Positions 51,920-60,103 of a stretch of DNA of 64,000 nucleotides are shown piece after piece. Position numbers and translations under genes: made by a program. The notes below the pieces were generated by a model, which saw only the letters and a list, made by a program, of their open reading frames with translations, was not told where the DNA came from and made no database searches. Position 1 is the first letter of the stretch; every line of letters starts with the position of its first letter. The DNA is from Bradyrhizobium sp. SRS-191 (GTDB taxonomy: Bacteria; Pseudomonadota; Alphaproteobacteria; Rhizobiales; Xanthobacteraceae), in NCBI RefSeq assembly GCF_024586915.1, contig NZ_JANBVS010000016.1:62001-126000 (forward strand), given 5' to 3'.

Positions 51920-53545
51920 CTACGGTTTCGCCGGATGGATGAACGCCCAGGGCGAGACCTCGCTGTCGCGCGGCACCTCGATGTCGATCAGATAGGGCCC
52001 GCCATGCGCCAGCGCCTTCTCCAGCGCCGCCTTGAACTGGTCCGGCGCGGTGACGCGGGCAGCAGCAACCCCGAACGATTCGGCGAGCTTGACGAAATCC
52101 GGATTGACCAGGTCCGAGGCGACGACGCGGCCGTCGAAGCGCTCGCGCTGGTCGCGCCGGACATTGCCGTAGGAGTTGTTGTTGAACACCAGGGTGACGA
52201 CGCCGATGTTGTACTGCACGGCAGTCGCCAGCTCCTGCACGGCGAACATGAAGCCGCCGTCGCCGGTGATCGCCACGACCGGCTTGTCGGGATGCGCCAC
52301 CTTCGCGCCGAGCGCGGTCGGGAAGCCGGCGCCGAGCGTGCCCTGATAGCCCGAGGTGATGAAGGTGCGCGGCTCGTAGACCGGGAAGCCGTACCAGGAG
52401 GCGAAGCCGACCTGCGATAATTCGTCGGTGACGATGGCCTCTGGCGGCAGCACGTCGCGCAGCACGTTCAGATAGGCCATCTGCGGCTGCACCTTCTGGA
52501 TCGCCTGCAAGGTCGCCGCGGTCGCCTCGCGGATGGTCGCGCGCCGGCCGGACGTCTTGCGATAATCGGCCTTGCTGACCGCAGCCATCAGCGCCGCGGT
52601 GCCGGCCTTGGCATCGGAGACGATGCCGGCATCGACGACCAGGCGCCGCATCTCGGCCGGGTCGATGTCGATGCGGATCGACTTCAACCCGTCGGGCTTG
52701 AACGGCCAGCGGAACGACGCCGGCAGCTCCATCCGGCTGCCGATGCCGATCATCAGATCGGTGGTCGGCCAGAGCTTGTAGGCCGCGGCCATGGTGAGCC
52801 CGAGCTCATGCGCGTTGGAGACGATGCCGCGCCCCGAACGGAAGGCAACGACCGGCGCGTCGATCATCTCGGCGAATTCGAGGATCTCCTCGCGCGCCTC
52901 GATCGCGCCGGAGCCGACGAAGATCATCGGCGCCTTGGCGCTCGTGATCAGCGCCGCCGCCTTGACGATGCGGTCGGGATCGGGCTGCGGCGGCGTGAAC
53001 GGGGCCAGGGGCTTTGCGGCAGACGTCTCGGCTTTCTGCGTGAACACGTCCCACGGCATTTCCAGCGCGGCCGGACCGCGGCGCCCTGACAGCATCTCCT
53101 GGAAAGCGCGGGACACGAGTGTCGGCGCGCTGTCGGGATATTCGATGCGCTCGGCCCATTTGACGAAGGTGCGCAAGGTCGCGAGCTGATCCGGCATCTC
53201 GTGCAGATGGCCGCGGCCGCGGCCGAGATAGTCCGTCGGCACCTGGCCCGTGAGGCACAGCACCGGCTCGTTGCAGCCGAACGCGGTGAGCAGCGCCGCG
53301 CCGGCATTGAGCACGCCGGGACCGGGGACGACGCTGAACACGCCGGGCCTGCCGCTGGCGCGGGCGTAGCCGAACGCCATGTAGCCGCAGGCCTGTTCGT
53401 GCCGCGCGCCGACGACCTTCAACTGCGCCTGGTGGAAGGCGTCGAACAGGCCGTAGACCTGCGCTCCCGGCAGGCCGAACACGGTGTCGACGCCGTGGGC
53501 GACGAGTCCGCTGACGATGGCTTCGCCGCCGGTCATGGTGGTCAT
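51920..53545 (-). CDS. Thiamine-pyrophosphate enzyme, acetolactate-synthase-like
   Basis: 541 residues. N-terminal Glu of the TPP Pyr domain in ARHEQACGYMAFGYAR; TPP-Mg motif GDGGFMFAVQELATAVQYNIGVVTLVFNN (GDG...NN). No catalytic subunit marker of true IlvB (and no IlvN next door). Last gene of the five-gene leftward operon, 18 bases after the FAH gene. Its place in a homoprotocatechuate-type operon is unusual; a decarboxylase role on a 2-oxo acid intermediate is a guess. Confidence 0.88.
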   Translation of the reverse strand: MTTMTGGEAIVSGLVAHGVDTVFGLPGAQVYGLFDAFHQAQLKVVGARHEQACGYMAFGYARASGRPGVFSVVPGPGVLNAGAALLTAFGCNEPVLCLTGQVPTDYLGRGRGHLHEMPDQLATLRTFVKWAERIEYPDSAPTLVSRAFQEMLSGRRGPAALEMPWDVFTQKAETSAAKPLAPFTPPQPDPDRIVKAAALITSAKAPMIFVGSGAIEAREEILEFAEMIDAPVVAFRSGRGIVSNAHELGLTMAAAYKLWPTTDLMIGIGSRMELPASFRWPFKPDGLKSIRIDIDPAEMRRLVVDAGIVSDAKAGTAALMAAVSKADYRKTSGRRATIREATAATLQAIQKVQPQMAYLNVLRDVLPPEAIVTDELSQVGFASWYGFPVYEPRTFITSGYQGTLGAGFPTALGAKVAHPDKPVVAITGDGGFMFAVQELATAVQYNIGVVTLVFNNNSYGNVRRDQRERFDGRVVASDLVNPDFVKLAESFGVAAARVTAPDQFKAALEKALAHGGPYLIDIEVPRDSEVSPWAFIHPAKP

Positions 53546-53563
53546 GCTGAACTTCCGTCTTGA

Positions 53564-54433
53564 TCAGTTTTCGTCGACGACGCCGTTGCGCAAAGCGCCG
53601 ACGCCTTCGACTTCGATTTCGATGACATCGCCGGGCGTGAGATAGCGCGGCGGATCAAACCGTGCACCGGCCCCGGTCGGCGTGCCCGTCACGATCACGT
53701 CACCGGGGACCAGCGTCGTGAAGGTGGAGATGTAGTTGATGAGGTAGCGGAAGCCGAAGATCAGCCGCGAGGTGCGATCGTCCTGGCGCAGCTCGCCATT
53801 GACGCGCGTGGTCAGCCTGACATCGGCGATCTGGCTCTCGCTGGTGTAGGGCACGATCCAGGGCCCGAGGCTGCCGGTGGCGTCGAAGTTCTTGCCCTGC
53901 GTCACGTTGAACTTGGCGTGTCGCACCCAGTCGCGGATGGTGCCTTCGTTGCACAAGGTCAGTGCGGCGATGTGATCCAGCGCCTGGGCCTCCGGGATGT
54001 GCCGGCCGGCCTTGCCGATGACGAGCACCAGTTCGCCCTCGTAGTCGAGCTGCGGCGAGGCGTGCGGGCGCACCAGCGGCGTCTCGTGGCCGACGAAGGA
54101 GCGCGGCGTGCGCATGAACATCGACGGATATTTCGGCGCGTCCTGGCCGTCTTTGTATTCGGCGTTGCGGTCGGGATAGTTGACGCCGATGCAGATGATC
54201 TTCTCGGGGGAGGGGATCGGCGGCAGCCAGGTGATCGCATCGAGGCCGTGATCCGGCGACTGGCCGGCGCCGGCCTCGATCAGCCGGGGCAGGGCGCCCG
54301 CCGCGATGACTTCGCGCAAGGTCGGATAGTCCTTGCCCAAGCGGGCCGAGAGATCGACGAGGCCTTTGTCGGTGACGAGTCCATAGCGGATGGCGCCGTC
54401 GACGGAGTAGGTCGCAAGGCGAGGAGAGGTCAT
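53564..54433 (-). CDS. Fumarylacetoacetate hydrolase-family protein (HpaG-like)
   Basis: 289 residues of FAH fold. IICIGVNYPDRNAEY, YEGELVLVIGKAGRHIPE (metal-ligand Glu) and VTGTPTGAGARFDPPRYLTPGD. In homoprotocatechuate degradation the bifunctional HpaG decarboxylase/isomerase is of this family; it could supply that step. Twelve bases before it is hpaE, so it is co-transcribed. Gentisate-type or other 2-oxo-ene hydrolases are alternatives. Confidence 0.88.
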   Translation of the reverse strand: MTSPRLATYSVDGAIRYGLVTDKGLVDLSARLGKDYPTLREVIAAGALPRLIEAGAGQSPDHGLDAITWLPPIPSPEKIICIGVNYPDRNAEYKDGQDAPKYPSMFMRTPRSFVGHETPLVRPHASPQLDYEGELVLVIGKAGRHIPEAQALDHIAALTLCNEGTIRDWVRHAKFNVTQGKNFDATGSLGPWIVPYTSESQIADVRLTTRVNGELRQDDRTSRLIFGFRYLINYISTFTTLVPGDVIVTGTPTGAGARFDPPRYLTPGDVIEIEVEGVGALRNGVVDEN

Positions 54434-54445
54434 GGGCAGGTCTCC

Positions 54446-55984
54446 TTACAGGCCGAGCCGCTGGATCTTGTGGGTGCCGCGCGCGAGCGAGACGTGCTTG
54501 GTCTCCATGTAGAAGTCGAACGAATAGTCGCCGCCGTCGCGGCCGATGCCCGACGCCTTCATGCCGCCGAACGGGGTCGGCAGGTGGCGGACGTTCTCCG
54601 AGTTCAGCCAGATCATGCCGGCTTCCAGCGCGTCCGCCACGCGTAGCGCGCGGCCCATGTCGCCGGTCCACACGTAGCCGGTGAGGCCATATTGAACGTC
54701 GTTGGCGATCCCTACCGCGTCGGCTTCGTCGCGGAACGGGATGACGGTCAGGAACGGCCCGAACACCTCCTCCTGCGCCACGCGCATGGTCTGGCTCGCG
54801 CCGGTGACCAGCGTCGGCTCGACATAATGTCCACCGCCTGGACCATCGAACCGCTTGCCGCCGACGGCGATGATCGCGCCGTCCTGCCGCGCGATGTCGG
54901 CGTAGGAACAGACCTTGGCGAGATGCCGCTCGTGGATCAGCGGTCCGATCTCGGTGGCGGGGTCGAGCGGGTGCCCGACCTTCAGCGCGCGGACACGCGC
55001 GGCGAGTTTCGCCGTGAAGGTCTCCGCGATGCTCTGCTGCACCAGTAGCCGGCTCGACGACGTACAGCGCTCACCATTCAGCGAGTAGATCATGAACACG
55101 ACCGCATCGAGCGCGCGCTCCAGGTCGGCGTCGTCGAACACGATCACCGGATTCTTGCCGCCGAGCTCGAAATGCACGCGCTTCAGGGTGGGCGCGCCCT
55201 GCGCCATGATGGCCGATCCCGTCGAGCTCTCGCCGACGAAGCCGATCGCCTTGATGGCGGGATGCTCGGTCAGCGCCTTGCCGGCCTCTTCGCCGAAGCC
55301 GTGCACGGTGTTGAGCACGCCGTCGGGAATGCCGGCGTCCTTGGCGAGCTTCGCCAGCCATTGCGCTGTGATCGGCGACCATTCCGCCGGCTTGTGCACG
55401 ACCGTGCAGCCGGCGGCGAGCGCCGGCGCGATCTTCCAGGTCGACAGCATGAACGGCGTATTCCACGGCGTGATCACGCCGACCGGGCCGATCGGCACCC
55501 GCGTCGAGATATTCCAGTGCTCGTCGCTCGGCGTGCTCTGGCCGTCGCGCGCCTCGGTGCATTTGTCGGCGAAGAAGCGGAAATTCTCGGCGGCGCGGAT
55601 CGCGGCCTTGGCCATGAAGCGATAGGCCTGCCCGGTGTCGATGCATTCGAGCACGGCGATGTCGTCGGCATGAGCCTCGATCGCATCGGCCACGCGGTGC
55701 AGCAGCTTGCGCCGCAGCGCCGGCGCCATGTCGCGCCAGGACTTGAAGGCGAGCGCGGCCGAGGTCGCCGCGCGGTCGATGTCCTCGGCATTGCCGCGCG
55801 CGACCTTGGCGAGCACGGCATTGTCGATCGGCGACTTCGTCTCGAACGTCGCTCCCGAGATCGCCGGCACCACCTTGCCGTCGATGAAATGGCCGATGCC
55901 CTCGTCCTTCAGCTTCGCGAGCAGGGGAGCGGCGCGGTTGAGATTGGCTTTATAGATGTCGGCTTTGGGAGTGGCCTTATCCAT
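54446..55984 (-). CDS. hpaE: 5-carboxymethyl-2-hydroxymuconate semialdehyde dehydrogenase
   Basis: 512 residues of the NAD aldehyde dehydrogenase family: GVITPWNTPFMLSTWK, HKPAEWSPIT, ELGGKNPVIVFDDADL (Glu), and nucleophile Cys in NGERCTSSSR. EEVFGPFLTVIPF is standard. Neighbours hpaF and hpaH identify it as HpaE of homoprotocatechuate breakdown. The 5' end overlaps the hpaF stop by eight bases. Confidence 0.92.
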   Translation of the reverse strand: MDKATPKADIYKANLNRAAPLLAKLKDEGIGHFIDGKVVPAISGATFETKSPIDNAVLAKVARGNAEDIDRAATSAALAFKSWRDMAPALRRKLLHRVADAIEAHADDIAVLECIDTGQAYRFMAKAAIRAAENFRFFADKCTEARDGQSTPSDEHWNISTRVPIGPVGVITPWNTPFMLSTWKIAPALAAGCTVVHKPAEWSPITAQWLAKLAKDAGIPDGVLNTVHGFGEEAGKALTEHPAIKAIGFVGESSTGSAIMAQGAPTLKRVHFELGGKNPVIVFDDADLERALDAVVFMIYSLNGERCTSSSRLLVQQSIAETFTAKLAARVRALKVGHPLDPATEIGPLIHERHLAKVCSYADIARQDGAIIAVGGKRFDGPGGGHYVEPTLVTGASQTMRVAQEEVFGPFLTVIPFRDEADAVGIANDVQYGLTGYVWTGDMGRALRVADALEAGMIWLNSENVRHLPTPFGGMKASGIGRDGGDYSFDFYMETKHVSLARGTHKIQRLGL

Positions 55985-56375
55985 GGGATGCCTCCGCTTT
56001 CAGGGCGTCGTGGATGTTGTTGCGTTTCCAGCTGGTCGCGCCGTCATTGATCTGCATGTCGAAGGACAGCGCGAATTTGCTGCTGGCGAACACCGGATCG
56101 AGGTAATCCGACAATGCCTTGAACACGTGCTCGCCGGCCTTCTGCCGCGCCGGCAGGTCGCGTCCTTCGCCGAGCCGCAGCAGCATGGCGAGAAAGCCGT
56201 AGTCGGCCTTGCCATCGGCGATGGCGTAGTGCTCGCAGCGGATGGCACGGACCCGGATGCCGCCGATCGGGAAGATGCCGGTCTCGCTGGCGGACTTGCG
56301 GACGATTTCACAGACCGCGGCCATGTCGACGCTGTTGTCGAGATTGGCTGAGTATTCGATGCTGAAATGCGGCAT
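55977..56375 (-). CDS. hpaF: 5-carboxymethyl-2-hydroxymuconate Delta-isomerase
   Basis: 132 residues of the tautomerase superfamily (CHMI): the catalytic Pro at position 2 (MPHFSIEYSANL) is exposed after Met removal. Conserved GGIRVRAIRCEHYAIADG. Isomerises the product of HpaE before decarboxylation. Between hpaH (24-base gap) and hpaE (eight-base overlap). Confidence 0.93.
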   Translation of the reverse strand: MPHFSIEYSANLDNSVDMAAVCEIVRKSASETGIFPIGGIRVRAIRCEHYAIADGKADYGFLAMLLRLGEGRDLPARQKAGEHVFKALSDYLDPVFASSKFALSFDMQINDGATSWKRNNIHDALKAEASHG

Positions 56376-56399
56376 GGTGCGATCGCTCCGGTGCAGGCC

Positions 56400-57206
56400 T
56401 CAGGCGAAGTAACAGCTCACCGTCCCATAGGGACCGTAGTCGGCTTGGATCGTATCGCCCTTGCGCGCCTCGATCGGCCGAATGAAGGAGCCTGCGAGGA
56501 CCACCTGGCCTGGTTCCAAGGCTAGCCCATGCGCGGCGATCTTGTTGGCGAGCCACGCCACGGCCGTGGCGGGATTGTTCAACACGCCGGCAGCCAGTCC
56601 GGTCTCTTCGAGCTGGCCGTTCTTGTAACAAAGTGCGCCGACCCAGCGCAGATCAGTCTCGAGCGGTCGCAAGGGCCGGCCGCCGAGCACGATTCCGGCG
56701 TTGGCGGCGTTGTCCGCGATCGTGTCGAAGATCTTGCGCGTCGCCTTGGTCTGGGGATCGACGCGCTCGATCCTGGTGTCGAGAATTTCCAGCGCCGGCA
56801 CGACGAAGTCGGTCGCGTTGAGCACGTCGAACAGCGTGCAGTCCGGTCCTGCAAGACGATGCTTCATGACGAAGGCCAGCTCGGCCTCGATCCGGGTGGC
56901 GATGAAGCGGTCGGACGGCACGATCCCGCCGTCTGCGAAGAACATGTCGTCCAGCAGCACGCCGGAATCCGGCTCGTCGATATCAAGCGCGCTCTGCATC
57001 GCCTTCGACGTCAGTCCGATCTTGTGTCCCTTGATGACGCGTCCTTCGGCGACTTTGATGTCGATCCAGGCCTTCTGGATCGCGTAGGCGTCGGCGATCG
57101 TGATGTCCGGATAGTCCTGGGACAGCTGCCGGATCTGCCGGCGGGATTTCTCGGCCTGATCAAGGCGCAAGGCGCAGCTGTGAATCTCGTCGCTCGACAG
57201 CGGCAT
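56400..57206 (-). CDS. hpaH: 2-oxo-hept-4-ene-1,7-dioate hydratase
   Basis: 268 residues from the ATG at 57206 (GAGGATAC before it); a much longer in-frame extension crosses the promoter and regulator gene and is rejected. HpaH/MhpD family: GHKIGLTSKAMQ, LDDMFFADG, EAELAFVM (metal-ligand Glu), PALEILDTRI, GSFIRPIEARKGD. Length is exact for HpaH. First gene of the leftward operon; divergent from the MarR gene. Confidence 0.94.
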   Translation of the reverse strand: MPLSSDEIHSCALRLDQAEKSRRQIRQLSQDYPDITIADAYAIQKAWIDIKVAEGRVIKGHKIGLTSKAMQSALDIDEPDSGVLLDDMFFADGGIVPSDRFIATRIEAELAFVMKHRLAGPDCTLFDVLNATDFVVPALEILDTRIERVDPQTKATRKIFDTIADNAANAGIVLGGRPLRPLETDLRWVGALCYKNGQLEETGLAAGVLNNPATAVAWLANKIAAHGLALEPGQVVLAGSFIRPIEARKGDTIQADYGPYGTVSCYFA

Positions 57207-57244
57207 GAAACGTATCCTCGAGGAAAACAGATGGCGGCAGTTGA

Positions 57245-57256
57245 TTAACATGTTAA
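57245..57256. promoter_or_regulatory. Perfect palindrome TTAACATGTTAA, candidate HpaR operator
   Basis: 12-bp perfect palindrome in the 124-bp gap between divergent hpaH and the MarR-type gene, 39 bases before hpaH. The size and symmetry fit a MarR dimer site. A winged-helix repressor bound here could block both genes. Confidence 0.6.
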
Positions 57257-57330
57257 GTTTCAGGCGGCAAACCCAAACGGCGATTGTTGCAGTGCAAATA
57301 ATCGACGGCGTGTGGGTGGCGGCGAGGGTG

Positions 57331-57837
57331 ATGATGAGCGACAGCAAGGCAAAGGGCTCGAAGGATGCCCGCAAGGTCCCGATGCGCGATTTCTCGCAAT
57401 CGCTGCCGATGGCGCTGCTGCGGGCGCGCGAGGCGGTCATGCGGCAGTTCCGGCCGAATCTGCGCGCGCATGGGTTGACGGAGCAGCAATGGCGAATCCT
57501 GCGTGCGCTGGCGGCGGTCGACGCGATCGAGGTGACGGAGCTGGCGCGCGTCGCTTTCCTGCTTGGTCCCAGCCTGTCGCGCATTCTGCGCGATCTGGAA
57601 GCGCGCGGCCTCGTTCAGCGCGAGGTGGATGCGCGCGACATGAGAAGGGGCGTGTTGTCGATTTCGACGAAGGGTTTGAAACTGATTGCGCAGGTTGCGC
57701 CTAATTCCGAGGCGATCTACGCCACGATCGCCCGGCGCTATGGTGCACGCAAGCTTGCCGCGCTGCACAAAATGCTGGGCGAGCTCGAGCAGAGCATCGG
57801 CGGCGGCGGCGAGGCGGATGCGGGGGACGATGAATGA
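57331..57837 (+). CDS. hpaR: MarR-family regulator, HpaR-like
   Basis: 168 residues from the ATG at 57331; the next codon is also ATG (57334) with slightly better distance to GGCGAGG. Earlier in-frame starts lie over the operator. Winged helix at about 65-125: LTEQQWRILRALA, VTELARVAFLLGPSLSRILRDLEARGLVQRE, DARDMRRGVLSIS. HpaR represses the hpa operon and is released by the aromatic substrate. Divergent position to hpaH supports this. Confidence 0.88.
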   Translation: MMSDSKAKGSKDARKVPMRDFSQSLPMALLRAREAVMRQFRPNLRAHGLTEQQWRILRALAAVDAIEVTELARVAFLLGPSLSRILRDLEARGLVQREVDARDMRRGVLSISTKGLKLIAQVAPNSEAIYATIARRYGARKLAALHKMLGELEQSIGGGGEADAGDDE

Positions 57838-58013
57838 TGCCGTGCTGACGGGAGCAAACATCGCGCAATCGTGCCCCCGATCGGTCCTCATGCTTGGCAG
57901 TCACTTCAACAGTTTGATAAGAAGCGATGCAGTCGAGCGGAGAGGGCGTGCGTCGCAGGCATGGCAATCCATGCTAACTCTGCTTCGCATGCTGATCGAA
58001 CCCGCGAGTTGTC

Positions 58014-59099
58014 ATGGTCACAATCAAGGTTGCGCGCCTCATCGATTTCGTCGCCGACGTCTTCGAACATGCTCACTCCTCGCCGGAGGAGGCGCGCCGG
58101 ATCGCCACTTACCTCACGACGGCGAATCTCACGGGGCATGACAGCCATGGCGTGATCCGCGTCCCCGTCTACATCCGCTGGCAGAAGATGGGCTCGATCG
58201 TCCCCAATCAGACGGCTGACATCGTGGTGGATACGCCCTCACTGGTGGTGGTCGATGGCAAATTCGGCTACGGCCAGACCGTGACACCGCAGGCGGTGAA
58301 GATCGGTATCGAGCGCTGCAAGAGGAGCGGCCTGGCCGCGCTGGCGCTGCGTAATTCCGGCCATCTCGGTCGCGTCGGGGACTGGGCAGAAATGGCCGCC
58401 GCCGAAGGGCTCGTCTCGATCCATTTCGTCACCGCTGCCGGCTCGCTGCTGGTGGCGCCCTATGGCGGCGTCGAGAAGCGGTTCTCCACTGCGCCTTATT
58501 GTGTCGGCATCCCCAGGCAGGGCCAGGATCCGATCGTGCTCGATTTCGCGACCTCCATCGTTGCCGAAGGCAAGGTGCTGGTGGCGAGCCGTGGCGGCAA
58601 GAAGCTTCCCAAGGGTGCGCTGATCGATGCCGACGGTACGTTGAGCGAGGATCCCTCCGTGCTTTACGGACCCTACGAGGCGGAAGGCCCGCGCGACCAC
58701 ACCAAGGGGACCGGGGCGATCCGCGCCTTCGGCGAGCACAAGGGCTCGGGCCTCGCCTTCATTTGCGAATTGCTCGGCGGTGCGCTGACCGGCACGGGCG
58801 CGACCTCGTCCGGCCGGCGCTTTGCCAACGGCATGCTCGCGATCTACATCGATCCGAAGGTGGTCGATCCCGCCAGCTTCTTCGACGGTGAGATCACCCG
58901 CTACACGGATTTCATCCGGGCGACGAAGCCCGTGGCGGGCGTCGATCAGGTGCTGGTGCCAGGCGACGTCGAGCGCAAGACGCGGGCCGATCGTACCGCC
59001 AACGGCGTGCCGTTGCCGGATGATACCTGGGCGGCAATCGTGAGTACGGCCCGCGAAGTCGGTGTCAGCGAAGCGAGCATTCAGCGGGCGACATCGTGA
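58014..59099 (+). CDS. Malate/L-lactate dehydrogenase-family (Ldh2) oxidoreductase
   Basis: 361 residues. The family's conserved blocks include TANLTGHDSHGVIRVPVY, ALRNSGHLGRVGDWAEMAA, VLDFATSIVAEGKVLVA, GEHKGSGLAFICELLGGALTG and the terminal GVPLPDDTW. NAD(P)-dependent reduction of 2-oxo acids or 2-keto sugar acids. First of three rightward genes, with an HpcH/HpaI aldolase and a UxaA-type dehydratase. Substrate not fixed. Confidence 0.9.
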   Translation: MVTIKVARLIDFVADVFEHAHSSPEEARRIATYLTTANLTGHDSHGVIRVPVYIRWQKMGSIVPNQTADIVVDTPSLVVVDGKFGYGQTVTPQAVKIGIERCKRSGLAALALRNSGHLGRVGDWAEMAAAEGLVSIHFVTAAGSLLVAPYGGVEKRFSTAPYCVGIPRQGQDPIVLDFATSIVAEGKVLVASRGGKKLPKGALIDADGTLSEDPSVLYGPYEAEGPRDHTKGTGAIRAFGEHKGSGLAFICELLGGALTGTGATSSGRRFANGMLAIYIDPKVVDPASFFDGEITRYTDFIRATKPVAGVDQVLVPGDVERKTRADRTANGVPLPDDTWAAIVSTAREVGVSEASIQRATS

Positions 59100-59219
59100 T
59101 GCCGGTGTGACTGCCTGTGGCGCGAAGTATCCGGGGTGAGCAGGATTGCATCGTGCTCGCGCATCGGCGACAACGAGTTCAACAACGTCGATCGAACAAC
59201 AAGGGAAGGAAACGCAGTC

Positions 59220-59999
59220 GTGGCGAACAATAAAGTCAAGCAGCTCTGGGCCGAAGGCAAGACGGTGGTGAATGCCTGGCTCGCGATCCCCTCGGGGTTT
59301 TCCGCGGAGGTCGTGGCACAGTGCGGCTTCGACAGCGTCACCGTGGATATGCAGCATGGCGTGCAGGACTATCTGTCGATGGTGCAGTGTTTCCAGGCGA
59401 TGCACGCTCATCCGGTGACCCCGATGGTGCGCGTGCCGTGGAACGAGCCCGGCATCATCGGCAAGGTGCTCGACGGCGGCGCCTATGGCGTGATCTGCCC
59501 GATGGTCAATACGCCGCAGGAAGCCCGCAATCTCGTGTCCTATTCGAAGTATCCGCCGAAGGGCGTGCGCTCCAACGGCCCGATCCGCTCGGGCATGTAT
59601 GGCAGCGCGGGCGAGTACCAGAAGACGGCCAATGACGAGATCGTGCTGTTGCCGATGATGGAGACCAGGACGGCCGTCGAGAACATGGAAGCCATCCTCG
59701 ACGTCGAGGGCATCGACGGCGTCTATATCGGCCCGTCCGACCTCGGCTTCTCCTACGGCCTCGTGCCGAAGCTCGACCGCGACGAGCCGGAGATCCTCAA
59801 GATCTACGAGAAGATCGTGAAGGAGTGCGGCAAGCGCGGCCTCAATCCCGGCATCCATTGCAGCGGCGCCGAAGGCGCGGTGCGCGCCATCAACATGGGC
59901 TTCAAGCTGGTGACCTTGTCCAACGAGGTCGGGCTGATGCAGGTCTATGCCCGCCAGCAGGTCGCCCAGACCCGCAAGGACTCCGGCGGCAAGGCGTAA
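59220..59999 (+). CDS. HpcH/HpaI-family aldolase
   Basis: 259 residues from the GTG at 59220 (AAGGGAAGG before it). Class II pyruvate-dependent aldolase features: FDSVTVDMQHGVQDY (Asp, His), VRVPWNEPGII, MMETRTAVENMEAIL (metal-ligand Glu), GVYIGPSDLGFSYG (Asp). It could be HpaI, cleaving the HpaH product to pyruvate and succinate semialdehyde, or GarL-like on 5-keto-4-deoxy-glucarate. Proximity to hpaH favours the first and the downstream GarD-like gene the second. Confidence 0.9.
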   Translation: MANNKVKQLWAEGKTVVNAWLAIPSGFSAEVVAQCGFDSVTVDMQHGVQDYLSMVQCFQAMHAHPVTPMVRVPWNEPGIIGKVLDGGAYGVICPMVNTPQEARNLVSYSKYPPKGVRSNGPIRSGMYGSAGEYQKTANDEIVLLPMMETRTAVENMEAILDVEGIDGVYIGPSDLGFSYGLVPKLDRDEPEILKIYEKIVKECGKRGLNPGIHCSGAEGAVRAINMGFKLVTLSNEVGLMQVYARQQVAQTRKDSGGKA

Positions 60000-60075
60000 G
60001 AGTCGCGAATGGCGAATAGAGAGTAGCGAATAGGGGGTATCTCTGTTCGTTACTCGCCATTCGCTATTCGCTCCC
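60000..60075. repeat. GCGAATGGCGA / TCGCCATTCGC inverted repeat
   Basis: Left arm includes GCGAATGGCGA (60005-60015) and a related GTAGCGAATAGGG; right arm TCGCCATTCGC (60054-60064), TATTCGCTCCCC. The low-complexity GCGAATAG pattern is unlike its surroundings. Confidence 0.72.
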
Positions 60076-60103
60076 CTTTAGAGTTCAAACGAGAGAGACT
60101 GCC

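Noticed and set aside
51920..53545. TPP enzyme as acetolactate synthase IlvB
   Set aside because: No IlvN neighbour, an operon of aromatic catabolism, and only general family motifs; kept as ALS-like.
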